NCBI RefSeq assembly: GCF_014204755.1
Contig: NZ_JACHLZ010000001.1
Location: forward strand, 620,001-684,000
DNA length: 64,000 nucleotides
Source of the DNA: Brachybacterium aquaticum
GTDB lineage: Bacteria; Actinomycetota; Actinomycetes; Actinomycetales; Dermabacteraceae
Reading direction: 5' to 3'
The position numbers and the translations under genes are program-made. The notes under the pieces were generated by a model. That model was not told the DNA's origin. It saw nothing but the letters and a program-made list of their open reading frames with translations, and did not search any database. Of this stretch, positions 6,865 through 16,095 are shown piece after piece. Every line of letters starts with the position of its first letter. The stretch's first letter is position 1.

Positions 6865-8004
6865 ATGGTCACCGACGACACCGCAGGCACCGAACGCACC
6901 GCACGCACGAACGAGCAGGCGGATGCTCCCTCCGGCCAGGAGCTCACCATCGACCTGATCCTCTCCGTGGACGGCAGCCCCGCCGCAAAGGACTGGCCCG
7001 GCTGGTGTGGGCTCGAGTCCGCGGAGTACCTCGACTGGCTCGCCGCGCAGGACTGCTGGCAGATCCCGCTGACCCTGTGGACCGACAGGGGCTGGGCCGT
7101 GCCGCTCACCCACCATCAGGGGGAGGTCCCGGACTTCGCCGCGGCCCTGGAGAGCGTCGCCGCACTCGGCGGGAACCCCTACCGCCTGCGCGACGTCGAG
7201 GTGACCCTGCCCCCGCCCTACCTGCTCAGCCGCGAGCACCGCGCTCGTCGCGGACCTGTCTGCGAGGTCACAGTGCGCAGCGACCCCGGCGGGCAGACCC
7301 ATGTGCTGCTCAACGCACTCCCAGGCCTGCACGGCATGGACGACTCCCTCCAGCGCGCTATGCCCGAGGAACGGCTCGGGGACGGACGCGCGCTGCTCAT
7401 GCTGGAACCCTGGACCGATCCGTCGGGGGAGCAGCGCACCCGCGTCGCGCTCCTCGCCCACGGCACAGACCGGATCCTCGCCCTCGTCGTCACCCGGCCG
7501 GAGACCCTGCTCTGGGGCGGCAACGCCCAGCTCGAGGCGCTCGTCTCCGCGGATCGCCCGGCCACCGAGCGCGGCCTCCCCGGCACGTGGGAGGACGTGC
7601 GCGCCGCCGCCCCGTCTGGCGCATCCGGCACCGACGAGGCCCTCCAGCTCCAGCGACGCGCAGCGACTGCTGAAGTGCTGCTCGCAGAGGTGTTCGGCGA
7701 CGAGGAGCGAAGGATCACCCCGTTCCAGACGATCAAGTGTGCCGCCGAGCTGGGAATCGACGACCGCGTCGACGGACGCAGCACTGTGTACCTGCCCCTG
7801 GTCGCCCGGCACCTCGAGGGCGGGAACGACAACTTCGTGCACGCCGTGCTCGCCGCGCGCAGGGTTCCCGGACGCCGCGTGGCGGGCGGATCCGTCGGCC
7901 GTCGCTCGGGAGCTGCGCGCCGCCGACGGCGCGTGAGCGAGCTCGGTCGCGACCGCGCGGGCCGGGGGCGCTCGTCGGCTACAGCACCGAGGCGAGAGCG
8001 GTGA
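6865..8004 (+). CDS. hypothetical protein, probably frameshifted near its 3' end
   Basis: I do not recognise the family. The first 330 codons read as an ordinary soluble protein (DLILSVDGSPAAKDWPGWCG at the N-terminus, then TLWTDRGWAVPLTHH and ALLMLEPWTDPSGEQRTRVA). After VHAVLAA (about 7855) the frame becomes arginine-rich nonsense (RRSGAARRRRRVSELGRD) and runs into the convergent permease gene. One base fewer within the GCGCGC run near 7855-7860 would give GFPDAAWRADPSAVARELRA and a stop at 7936, which looks far more natural. So either a real 1-bp insertion or a sequencing error extends the frame to 8004. Confidence 0.6.
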   Translation: MVTDDTAGTERTARTNEQADAPSGQELTIDLILSVDGSPAAKDWPGWCGLESAEYLDWLAAQDCWQIPLTLWTDRGWAVPLTHHQGEVPDFAAALESVAALGGNPYRLRDVEVTLPPPYLLSREHRARRGPVCEVTVRSDPGGQTHVLLNALPGLHGMDDSLQRAMPEERLGDGRALLMLEPWTDPSGEQRTRVALLAHGTDRILALVVTRPETLLWGGNAQLEALVSADRPATERGLPGTWEDVRAAAPSGASGTDEALQLQRRAATAEVLLAEVFGDEERRITPFQTIKCAAELGIDDRVDGRSTVYLPLVARHLEGGNDNFVHAVLAARRVPGRRVAGGSVGRRSGAARRRRRVSELGRDRAGRGRSSATAPRRER

Positions 8005-8999
8005 AGGTGAACAGCCCCACTACGGTCGACTGCAGGATCACCACAGCGATCCGGGCGCTGTTCGCTCCCAGGCGCTCGGCGAGCATCGCCGCGTTCGCGG
8101 CGGACGGGAGCGCGGCGACCAGGATCAGGATCCGCAGGTCCGCTTCGGACAGCGGCAGGCCGAGCGCGATCGCGGCGGCTCCGAGACCGAGCACCAGCAT
8201 CGGCTGGGCTCCCAGCTTGAGCGCCGTCAGCCACGAGACCCCGGGGGAGAGCAGCGGGAAGCGGGCCGACGGGCTGGCCGGGGCCGGGGCGCCCCCGTCG
8301 GACGGGACCGGTGTGCCCCCCCGCGCCGTTCGTGCCGTGCGAGGGCGCAGTGCGCCGCCGGGCGAGCACCGCGCCGATGGTGAACAGCGCCGCCGGTGTC
8401 GCGGCGCCCGCGAGGATCTCCAGCAGCGAGTCGACCGGGCCCGCGAGCGTCAGCCCGGTGGCCTCCCACAGCGCGCCGAGCACGATCGCCCAGGGCAGGG
8501 GGTTGCCCACCGCGCGGCGCACCGTGCCGTCCAGCTGGGGGAGCAGTCCCTTGCCGCGCCCTTGCTCGGACAGGGCGAGTGCCGGGGACTGGATGATCAC
8601 GATGTCCACCAGCAGGGTCGTGACGATGGGGCCGGACGCCGTTTCGCCGCGCAGCGCGAGGAGCAGCGGCAGGCCCATGAATCCCTAGTTCGGCTGCGCC
8701 GCGATGAGGCCGCCGAAGGACGCGTTCAGCCAGCTGCGGCCGGGGCGCAGCGCGACCACGAGCGCGGCGGCGATCAACGCCACGGCCGCGAGCAGCCACA
8801 CCGCGAGCGTGGTGGGGTCCAGCAGCTGGGAGACGGGGGTCGCCGCGCTGAGGCGGAACAGCATCGGCGGCAGCGCGAAGTAGAGCACGAAGACGTTCAG
8901 CCCCGCGACCGCGTCGGCCGGAAGGATCCGCGTGCACGCGGCGAGGAACCCCAGCGCGATCACCGTGAAGAAGGGGATGACGACAGCGACCGTCGCCAT
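7979..8999 (-). pseudogene. AEC family (auxin efflux carrier-type) permease, two lesions
   Basis: The segments join into one AEC permease of about 340 residues. The start ATG at 8999 follows AGGAGG. The first frame reads ATVAVVIPFFTVIALGFLAA to GLIAAQPN, then stops at TAG (8685-8687) in a place where Trp (TGG) would fit, and continues in the same frame GFMGLPLLLALRGE. A second lesion is a 7-C run at 8317-8323; one base fewer changes GAGGHTGPV to GAGGTPVPS and restores WLTALKLGAQPMLVLGLGAA to the stop at 7979. AEC proteins export organic acids or auxin-like anions. With a stop and a frameshift this copy should be dead. Confidence 0.8.
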
Positions 9000-9153
9000 G
9001 GCCACCTCCTGGGGTTCCATGCAGAGCAGCGCAGCAGCCGGGCGTCGCTCCGTCCTCCGACGGTATCCCTCCTGCCCGCCGCCTCGCCCCCAGCGGAGGC
9101 GCGGTGCAGGATCTGAGTCGGGGCTCACGCCCCCGAGAGCGGACCACGAGGAG

Positions 9154-9178
9154 CGGCCCGGGGCATCGCCCCGGGCCG
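9154..9178 (-). terminator. hairpin terminator after the bet operon
   Basis: CGGCCCGGGGC, loop ATC, GCCCCGGGCCG: a perfect 11-bp GC stem lying 60 bp beyond the betA stop codon. No T-run follows, as is common in high-GC actinobacteria. Confidence 0.65.
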
Positions 9179-9239
9179 TGCCTCGGATGATCGGTCCTCG
9201 CGGCCGGCGGGGCTCAGCCCCGCGTGCGGCCGACGGGGC

Positions 9240-10847
9240 TCAGGCCCCCTCGCCGCCGCGGATCAGCTCCGCGGCGCGCTCGCCGATCAGCATCGTGGTG
9301 ATGTTGGGGTTCACGGCGACCAGCTGCGGCATGACCGAGCCGTCCACGACGCGCAGGCCCGTCACACCCTTGACCCGCAGCTGTGGATCCAGCGGCGACA
9401 TCTCGTCGTCCACCGCACCCATCCGGACGGTGCCGGCGGGGTGGTAGACGGTGTTGTGGGTCCTCGCGACGTAGTCGGCGATCTCCTCGTCGCTCTGCAC
9501 GTCCTCGCCGGGGAACAGCTCCCGGCCGCGGAACGCGTCCATCCCGGACTGGGCGACGATCTCGCGGGCCTTGCGGATGCCGGCGACGGCGACGCGCATG
9601 TCGTGCCCCTCCTCGTCGGTGAAGTAGCGCGGGTCGACCTTCGGCTTGTCGCGGTAGTCGATCGAGCGCAGCCGCACCGTGCCGCGGGAGCGGGCATGGG
9701 TGACGTTCGGGGTCAGCGCGAAGGACTCCGGTGAGGTGGGATAGCCCTGGCGGCGGGTGTGCATGTCGAAGGGCACCGAGCCGTAGTGCATCATCAGGTC
9801 CGGCAGGTCCAGACCCTCCTCGGTGGGGGCGAAGATCCCGATCTCCCACCACTGGGTGGACTCGCGGGTCATCTTCTGGCTCGACTCCCAGGAGATCACC
9901 GCCTCGGGATGGTCCTGGAGGTTGGAGCCGACGCCGGGGGAGTCCACGCGCACGTCGATGCCGAGCTCGCGCAGGTGCTCGCCGGGGCCGATCCCGGAGA
10001 GCATCAGCAGCTTCGGGGAGTCGATCGCGCCGGCGGAGAGGATGACCTCCTTGCGGGCGTGCATGATCGAGGAGCGGTCGAAGGCGTTGTCGATGTACTC
10101 CACGCCCGTGGCCCGCTGCTCCTCGTCGAACAGGATCTGCATGACCTGGTGCCCGGTGAGGACGTGCAGGTTCTCGCGGTCCTGGATCGGGTGGAGGTAG
10201 GACACGGACGAAGAGGCGCGGGTGCCGTCGGCCTTCCGGTTCACCTGGAACCAGTTCGCGCCGTTGACCACGGTCTCGAAGTCGTTGAAGCGGGCGCGGG
10301 GGATCCCGGCCTGCTCGCAGGCGTCCAGCAGGGCGATGCCGAGCTTGTCGTCGGCCGGGGCGTCCATCAGCTCGACCGGGCCGTCGGTGCCGTGCCCGGC
10401 GCCCTCGCGGTCGCGGTTGGTCTCGAGCCGCTCGATGAGGGGGAGCATGTCCTTCGCGCCCCAGCCCTCGGCTCCCATCCGCTCCCACAGGTCCATGTCC
10501 TCCGCCGGCGGGTGGAAGGCGATGCACGAGTTGTGGGAGGAGCAGCCGCCCAGCACCTTCGCGCGGGCGTGGCGCATGAAGGAGTTGCCGTTCTCCTGCG
10601 GCTCGATCGGGTAGTCCCAGTCCAGGCCGGACTCCAGCAGCTCGGGCCAGCGCTTCAGCTGCAGCACCTCCTCGTGCTCTAGGTCGTGCGGTCCGGCCTC
10701 GAGCAGCGCCACCTGGAGGCTCGGGTCCTCGCTGAGGCGGGCGGCGACGACGGCCCCGGCGGAGCCGCCGCCGATGACGATGTAGTCGTACTCGACGACG
10801 GGGTTCTCGGAGGTGAGGTCCTTCGGCGCGAGGTTCTTCTCTGTCAT
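9240..10847 (-). CDS. betA: choline dehydrogenase (GMC oxidoreductase)
   Basis: The 535-residue enzyme has the GMC flavin motif YDYIVIGGGSAGAVVAARLS (residues 20-39), the second GMC block KVLGGCSSHNSCIAFHPPAE, GAIDSPKLLMLSGIGP, and the C-terminal active-site run HNTVYHPAGTVRMG with the catalytic His, plus VNPNITTMLIGE with the Asn. It should oxidise choline to betaine aldehyde with FAD in the cytoplasm. GGAGAG lies ahead of the ATG at 10847. Substrate is inferred from the neighbours: betaine aldehyde dehydrogenase and a BCCT importer upstream in the same operon. Confidence 0.88.
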   Translation of the reverse strand: MTEKNLAPKDLTSENPVVEYDYIVIGGGSAGAVVAARLSEDPSLQVALLEAGPHDLEHEEVLQLKRWPELLESGLDWDYPIEPQENGNSFMRHARAKVLGGCSSHNSCIAFHPPAEDMDLWERMGAEGWGAKDMLPLIERLETNRDREGAGHGTDGPVELMDAPADDKLGIALLDACEQAGIPRARFNDFETVVNGANWFQVNRKADGTRASSSVSYLHPIQDRENLHVLTGHQVMQILFDEEQRATGVEYIDNAFDRSSIMHARKEVILSAGAIDSPKLLMLSGIGPGEHLRELGIDVRVDSPGVGSNLQDHPEAVISWESSQKMTRESTQWWEIGIFAPTEEGLDLPDLMMHYGSVPFDMHTRRQGYPTSPESFALTPNVTHARSRGTVRLRSIDYRDKPKVDPRYFTDEEGHDMRVAVAGIRKAREIVAQSGMDAFRGRELFPGEDVQSDEEIADYVARTHNTVYHPAGTVRMGAVDDEMSPLDPQLRVKGVTGLRVVDGSVMPQLVAVNPNITTMLIGERAAELIRGGEGA

Positions 10848-10909
10848 GGTCTCTCCTGCTTCCTCTCGACGCGCAGTGTTCTGTCCGCGGTGTGCTCTGT
10901 CCGCGGTGC

Positions 10910-12394
10910 TCACCGCTTGCGGGGGAACCAGCCGCTGACAGCGGGCTCGGTGTTCTCGTAGATGTGCTTGGCCTCGGTGTACTCCTCGAGACCGGAGGGG
11001 CCCAGCTCCCGGCCGACGCCCGACATCTTGAAGCCGCCCCACTCGGCCTGCGGCAGGTAGGGGTGGTAGTCGTTGATCCAGATGGTGCCGTGGCGGAGGC
11101 GTCGCGAGACGCGGTTGGCGGTGCCCGCATCGGAGGTCCACACGCCGCCGGCGAGGCCGTACTCGGTGTGGTTGGCGATCTCGATCGCCTCCTCCTCGGT
11201 GGAGAAGGTCTCCACCGTGATCACCGGGCCGAAGCCCTCCTCGACCACGGCGGGGTTGTCCCAGGTGCACTGGTCCAGCACGGTCGGGGCGTAGAAGACG
11301 CCCTGCTCGTGCTCGGGGCCGCCCCAGTTCCCGCCGGTGCGCAGGCGCGCCCCTGCCTCGACGCCGCGGGTGACGTAGTCGGTGACCTTGTCGCGGTGGG
11401 CCTCCGAGATCAGCGGGCCGGTCTCGGCGGCCTCGTCGAAGGGGCCGCCCATGACGATGTCCTCGGCGCGGGCGACGAGGTCGTCGACGAAGCGCTCGGC
11501 GATCGACTCGTGGACGATCAGCCGCGTCCCGGCCGAGCACACCAGGCCCGAGTCCAGGAAGCCCGCGTTCAGGGCGTTGTCGAGGGCGGCCTCGTAGTCG
11601 GCGTCGGCGAAGACGATGTTGGGGTTCTTCCCTCCGAGCTCCAGGGCGACCTTCTTGATGCCCGTCGCCGCGGACTCGGCGATCTTCCGCCCGGTGGCGA
11701 GGCCGCCGGTGAAGGAGACCAGGTCGATCTCGGGGTGGGAGGACAGGGGAGCGCCGACGACGCCGCCGTCGCCGAGCACCAGGTTCGCCACGCCCTTCGG
11801 CAGGCCCAGCTCGTCGAGCACCTCCATCATGAGGATCGCGGTGTGCGGGGTGAGCTCGGCGGGCTTGAGCACGAAGGCGTTGCCGGCCGCGAGGGCGGGG
11901 GCGATCTTCCACGAGGCCTGCAGCAGCGGGAAGTTCCAGGGCGTGATCATGCCGCACACGCCGATCGGCTCGTGGACCACGCGGGAGATCACCGCGGGGT
12001 TCCCGGCGTCGACCAGTCGCCCGGGGCTCTGGTCGGCGATCTTGCCGAAGTAGCGGAAGCAGGCGGCGATGTCGTCCATGTCGCCCTCGGCCTCGACCAG
12101 GCGCTTGCCGGTGTCCTTCGCCTCGGCGCGGGCGAACTCGTCCTTGCGCTCCTCGAGGCGCTCGGCGACCTTGATCAGGAAGTCGCCGCGCTTGGCGGCG
12201 GGGGTGTCCACCCACTCGCGGCCCTCGAAGGCGCGCCTTGCGGCGAGGATCGCGAGCTCGACGTCCTCGGCGCTCGCCTCGGAGACGATGCCGACCTCGG
12301 AGCGGTCCGCGGGGCAGGTGATGGTGCGGGTCTCGCCGGTGGAGGACGGCACCCAGGCGCCGTCGATGAACAGGGTGGCGGGGCTGTCAGTCAT
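10910..12394 (-). CDS. betB: betaine-aldehyde dehydrogenase
   Basis: A 494-residue NAD(P)-dependent aldehyde dehydrogenase. It shows CGMITPWNFPLLQASWKIAP, the cofactor loop SFTGGLATGRKIAE, the general-base Glu in KKVALELGGKNPNIVFADAD, and the nucleophilic Cys in GLVCSAGTRLIVHE. It converts betaine aldehyde to glycine betaine, the osmoprotectant. The ATG at 12394 overlaps the end of betT by 8 bp and has GGAG upstream. The spacer to betA holds a 12-bp direct repeat (CTGTCCGCGGTG at 10881 and 10897). A generic aldehyde dehydrogenase cannot be excluded by sequence alone, but the operon makes BetB likely. Confidence 0.88.
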   Translation of the reverse strand: MTDSPATLFIDGAWVPSSTGETRTITCPADRSEVGIVSEASAEDVELAILAARRAFEGREWVDTPAAKRGDFLIKVAERLEERKDEFARAEAKDTGKRLVEAEGDMDDIAACFRYFGKIADQSPGRLVDAGNPAVISRVVHEPIGVCGMITPWNFPLLQASWKIAPALAAGNAFVLKPAELTPHTAILMMEVLDELGLPKGVANLVLGDGGVVGAPLSSHPEIDLVSFTGGLATGRKIAESAATGIKKVALELGGKNPNIVFADADYEAALDNALNAGFLDSGLVCSAGTRLIVHESIAERFVDDLVARAEDIVMGGPFDEAAETGPLISEAHRDKVTDYVTRGVEAGARLRTGGNWGGPEHEQGVFYAPTVLDQCTWDNPAVVEEGFGPVITVETFSTEEEAIEIANHTEYGLAGGVWTSDAGTANRVSRRLRHGTIWINDYHPYLPQAEWGGFKMSGVGRELGPSGLEEYTEAKHIYENTEPAVSGWFPRKR

Positions 12395-14615
12395 GGTTCT
12401 CCTTCGTCGCGCGCTCGCCGCTGACGGCGGGCTCGGTGGGATGGGGCTCGGTGGCATGGGGATCAGCAGGGGAGGGGTCGACGTGGTCGGCGTCCTCCCA
12501 CGTGTCGGGGACGACCACCGGGACGGCGCCGGTGGCGGTGCCGATGTCCTGGCTCATCGTCAGGTACATGATGTGGGCGTCGTAGGCGTCCAGGACATCG
12601 CTGATGACCTGGTCCTTGGTCTCCCCCATGATGTCCCGGCCGCGGGAGCCGGTGCGGTCGAAGATCTCGATGCGGTAGTACACGTCGCGCACCGTGGAGA
12701 GGTTCGCGGCGAAGCTCGGCACGGAATAGGCGACCGGGTAGGCCTGGTACTTGAAGTCCTCGCCGTCCGGGAAGGCGACGACCAGGTCCACGAACGGCAC
12801 CTGGGCATCGGGGTGCATGCCGCGATGGCAGGTGACGTCCGCGCCGAGGTCCTTCAGCTCGCCGGCGACCTCCTCGATCGCGGGGGTCGCGACGGTCTCC
12901 ATGAAGGTGCGGGCCTGGGCCTCGCTCGCGTAGGACATCCGCTTGCGCAGGCGCTGGCGCCAGGAGACGCGCTCGCCCTCGGCCTCGCGCACCCGGGAGG
13001 TGAGCACTCCCGGCAGCGCCGCGGAGCGGGAGTCGAGGTTCATCTGCTCGGTGCGCAGCACCTTCCACAGGCTCGCCATCACCAGGTACACCAGGATCGA
13101 CAGCGGCAGACCCACCATCACGGTCGCGGCCTGGAGGGTGTAGACCCCGTCGATGAACAGCATCACGAGCGTCAGGGCACCGGTGATGACCGCCCACACG
13201 ATCCGCAGCCACGGCGGACCGTCGGAGTCGCGGGTGGAGGCCTTGGAGGTCATGTTCGCCATCACCAGCGAGCCGGAGTCCGCGGAGGTGACGTAGAAGA
13301 ACAGGCCCGTGATCAGAGCCAGCGAGACGGTGAACACGGCGCCCGGGTACTGCTCGAGCAGGTTGAAGAAGCCGGACTCGGGCTGGTTGACGGCCAGGTC
13401 CAGGAACTCGGCGTCACCGGCGAAGCTCAGCGCCGCATTGCCGAAGATCGACACCCACAGCAGGATGAACGAGAAGGGGATCAGCAGCACGCCGACCACG
13501 AACTGGCGCAGGGTGCGGCCGCGGGAGATGCGGGCCAGGAAGAGGCTCACGAAGGGCGCCCAGGCGATCCACCAGGCCCAGAAGAACAGCGTCCAGTCCG
13601 CCATCCACTGGTCCGAGGGGTAGTCGGTGGTGCCGTCGGTGTAGGCGAAGGTGTTCATCATCATCCCGGGGAAGCGGGAGAAGAAGTCGCCGATGTTCTG
13701 CACGAGGGCGTTGAGCAGCTGGTGGGTCTGCCCGGAGAACAGCACCCACAGCATCAGCACGATCGCCAGCAGCACGTTCAGCTCGGACAGGCGGCGGATG
13801 CCCTTGTCCACGCCGGAGATGGTGGAGATGATCGTGATCAGCACGGCGAGGCCCATCAGGGCGATCTGCACGCCGATCGAGGAGGGGATCCCGAACAGGG
13901 CCGTGAGGCCGAAGTTCAGGAAGACCACGCCGATGCCGAGGGACACCGAGATGCCGAAGATCGTGCCGATGGTCGCGCCGATCTCCGCGGCATGGCCCAC
14001 GGCGCCGTGGATGCGGCGGCCGAAGATCGGGGCGAGCGCGGAGCGGATCGACAGCGGCAGGTGGTAGCGGTAGGCGAACAGGCCGAAGGCCATGCCCATC
14101 AGGGCGTACATCGCCCAGCCGGGGATGCCGTAATGGAAGATCGTCCACAGCGGCGCCATGCGCGCGGCCTCGTCGGAGCCGGCCGGCACGTCCGGCGGGG
14201 TGAGGTAGTTCGTCGCGGGACCCGAGATCCCGAAGAACATCAGGTCCACGCCGATGCCGGCGGCGAAGAGCATCGCCGCCCACGTGAACATGTTGTACTT
14301 CGGCACCGAGTGGTCCGGTCCCATGCGGGTGCGACCCACCCGGGAGAAGGCGACCAGCAGCACGAAGATCACCACGATCGTGGCGGTGAGGACGTAGTAC
14401 CAGCCGAAGTTCGTGGCGACCCAGGCCATCGAGCCGAAGATGACCGTCTCCGCGGCGTCGGGCCAGATCGCGGCGAACAGCACGAAGGCCACGATGATCA
14501 CGGCGGTGCCGATGAAGACCGGCCAGTTCACCTTCGCATGGCGGCCCTCCTCCGGCGCGGGCTCCGCGCCCGGGGCTCTCTCGGCGGGCTGGACGGGCGG
14601 GGACGCCTCAGTCAT
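12387..14615 (-). CDS. betT: BCCT family choline/betaine transporter
   Basis: The 742-residue protein has twelve predicted membrane helices and BCCT signatures: FTWAAMLFAAGIGVDLMFFG, IFHYGIPGWAMYALMGMA, and the TM8 block LFFWAWWIAWAPFVSLFLA with RISRGRTLRQF. A long C-terminal cytoplasmic tail of about 200 residues follows, as in BetT-type choline transporters where it takes part in osmosensing. The start at 14615 follows AGAGGA with 5 bp spacing; a longer frame exists but lacks a ribosome site. It is the first gene of the betT-betB-betA operon and imports choline for oxidation. Confidence 0.88.
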   Translation of the reverse strand: MTEASPPVQPAERAPGAEPAPEEGRHAKVNWPVFIGTAVIIVAFVLFAAIWPDAAETVIFGSMAWVATNFGWYYVLTATIVVIFVLLVAFSRVGRTRMGPDHSVPKYNMFTWAAMLFAAGIGVDLMFFGISGPATNYLTPPDVPAGSDEAARMAPLWTIFHYGIPGWAMYALMGMAFGLFAYRYHLPLSIRSALAPIFGRRIHGAVGHAAEIGATIGTIFGISVSLGIGVVFLNFGLTALFGIPSSIGVQIALMGLAVLITIISTISGVDKGIRRLSELNVLLAIVLMLWVLFSGQTHQLLNALVQNIGDFFSRFPGMMMNTFAYTDGTTDYPSDQWMADWTLFFWAWWIAWAPFVSLFLARISRGRTLRQFVVGVLLIPFSFILLWVSIFGNAALSFAGDAEFLDLAVNQPESGFFNLLEQYPGAVFTVSLALITGLFFYVTSADSGSLVMANMTSKASTRDSDGPPWLRIVWAVITGALTLVMLFIDGVYTLQAATVMVGLPLSILVYLVMASLWKVLRTEQMNLDSRSAALPGVLTSRVREAEGERVSWRQRLRKRMSYASEAQARTFMETVATPAIEEVAGELKDLGADVTCHRGMHPDAQVPFVDLVVAFPDGEDFKYQAYPVAYSVPSFAANLSTVRDVYYRIEIFDRTGSRGRDIMGETKDQVISDVLDAYDAHIMYLTMSQDIGTATGAVPVVVPDTWEDADHVDPSPADPHATEPHPTEPAVSGERATKENHD

Positions 14616-14923
14616 CACGATCCTCTCGGTCGACGCTCGGGACAGGAGCGGACGTCGCCGCAGCGCGTCCGTCTCCGGGGGGAGTTCCGGCGCGGCGAGC
14701 GGGGGCACGGGCGAGGTCTCCGTGGGAGGACCGGAGTCCTCGAGCATCGTCCTGACGGGTGTCCCTGGCCGCCGACCAGCTTCGACCTTATGGTCGGATT
14801 GTCGGATCCACCAGTTGCCAGCGGTTCCTGTGAGAAGCCGGTCACTGTCCCTGCGGGTCTCGTGCGCGCCGATGACGGTTCCGACGCACGTCCGGAATCA
14901 TCTGGGCGCGGAGGGCGCGCCCG
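14616..14923 (-). promoter_or_regulatory. leader and control region of the bet operon
   Basis: This 308-bp stretch has no gene. It holds an inverted repeat CGACC-TTAT-GGTCG (14783-14796), a direct repeat of TCGGAT (14794-14799 and 14802-14807), and GTTGCCAGCGGTT (14814-14826), a 13-mer found again in the sugar-operon control region at 41435-41447. I cannot fix a promoter with confidence. No betI-like regulator gene is adjacent, so any regulator is encoded elsewhere. Confidence 0.4.
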
Positions 14924-14943
14924 TCGGCGGTGACGCCGACGCG
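14924..14943 (-). terminator. short GTGA-loop hairpin after the EamA gene
   Basis: CGTCGGCG-GTGA-CGCCGACG is a perfect 8-bp stem with a tetraloop, 32 bp past the EamA stop codon. It uses the CGTCGGC/GCCGACG motif common in these spacers. There is no T-run, so terminator function is likely but not certain. Confidence 0.45.
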
Positions 14944-14974
14944 GGGGCCGGCGCCGCGGTCGGCGCGGCAGCCG

Positions 14975-15910
14975 TCATGCCGTGTGATCCGGCACCGTGA
15001 GCGACGGCGTCGCACGCAGCGACCGCACCACCGAGGGCAGGATCGACACCCCCGCTCCGGCCAGGCACAGCACACCGCCGACGGCCGCGAGCGGGGGCGG
15101 CACCTCGCCCAGCATCAGCCACGCCATCACCACGGTGAGGGCCGGGACGACCAGCGAGGACGAGGTGAGCACCCCGGCCGGGGTGCGAGTCAGCGCATAG
15201 CCCCACAGCAGGAACGCGATCGCCGTCGGCCCCACCCCGAGGTACACCATCGAGGCGATCGCACTCGCCGGGGCGACCTGCACCTCGGCGACGAGCTGCG
15301 GAGCGAAGGGCAGGGAGGCGAGGAAGCCCGCCCAGATCCCCACCACGGTCATCGAGGTCGAGTCGATGTGTGCCAGCATCGGCTTCTGCCACAGCACGCT
15401 GCCGGCGTAGAGCAGTGCGGCCAGCAGCCCCAGCACGAGCCCCGGCCCCTCGACGTGACCGGTCGAGGTCGCCACCGTGATCAGCCCGATCCCCCCGAGC
15501 GCGATCACGACCCCCACCAGGAGCCGGGCCGAGATCCCCTCGCCGAGAAGCAGCCCCGAGGCGACCGCGACGATCAGCGGCGCGAGGTTCACGAGCATCG
15601 CGGCGGTGGCCGCGTCGAGGTACAGCTCCGCGGCGTTGAGCACGAAGAGGTACAGGAAGAACCACGCCACGCCCCAGCCGAGCACGGCCGCCCACATCCT
15701 TGCGCCGCGCGGGAGGTGCACCCGGCCCAGAGTCACCAGCGGCAGCAGCACGAGCGCGGCAGTGCCCACGCGCAGCAGCGTCATCGCTCCGGGGGAGAGG
15801 TGCGCTCCGGAGAAGCGGATGCCGATGAAGGAGGAGGCCCACAGCACCACGACCGCGAGGGCGGCGAGCCAGGGCAGGGCAGGGTGTGAGGAGCGTGGGG
15901 CGGCGGGCAT
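14975..15910 (-). CDS. EamA/DMT superfamily exporter
   Basis: A 311-residue protein with ten predicted membrane helices in two EamA repeats. The first begins LPWLAALAVVVLWASSFIGI and ends LLGEGISARLLVGVVIALGG; the second runs from LVLGLLAALLYAGSVLWQKP to MLGEVPPPLAAVGGVLCLAG. EamA proteins are small-metabolite exporters, often for amino acids; the substrate is unknown. The ATG at 15910 follows GGAGG with about 8 bp spacing. It is monocistronic, upstream of the bet control region on the same strand. Confidence 0.85.
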   Translation of the reverse strand: MPAAPRSSHPALPWLAALAVVVLWASSFIGIRFSGAHLSPGAMTLLRVGTAALVLLPLVTLGRVHLPRGARMWAAVLGWGVAWFFLYLFVLNAAELYLDAATAAMLVNLAPLIVAVASGLLLGEGISARLLVGVVIALGGIGLITVATSTGHVEGPGLVLGLLAALLYAGSVLWQKPMLAHIDSTSMTVVGIWAGFLASLPFAPQLVAEVQVAPASAIASMVYLGVGPTAIAFLLWGYALTRTPAGVLTSSSLVVPALTVVMAWLMLGEVPPPLAAVGGVLCLAGAGVSILPSVVRSLRATPSLTVPDHTA

Positions 15911-16095
15911 GGCTCCATCCTCCGCCCGACATCCTCCGCCCGACGGGGGTGGGTGGGCGTCCCGGATGTCGCAGTGTGGACCGCCGGACGGCCGCGCGGA
16001 CGGTCGGCCGACGGGCCTCCGGCCTTCCCACGAGGAGGCCTCGCGAGGGGCCGGCTCATCTCTCCTGCGGCACGAGTGCCTTCAGCCCCGCCTCG

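Noticed and set aside
12069..14933. Long plus-strand open frame opposite betT
   Set aside because: It is a GC-driven shadow rich in His, Gln and Asp repeats; the minus strand holds the BCCT signatures and twelve helices.
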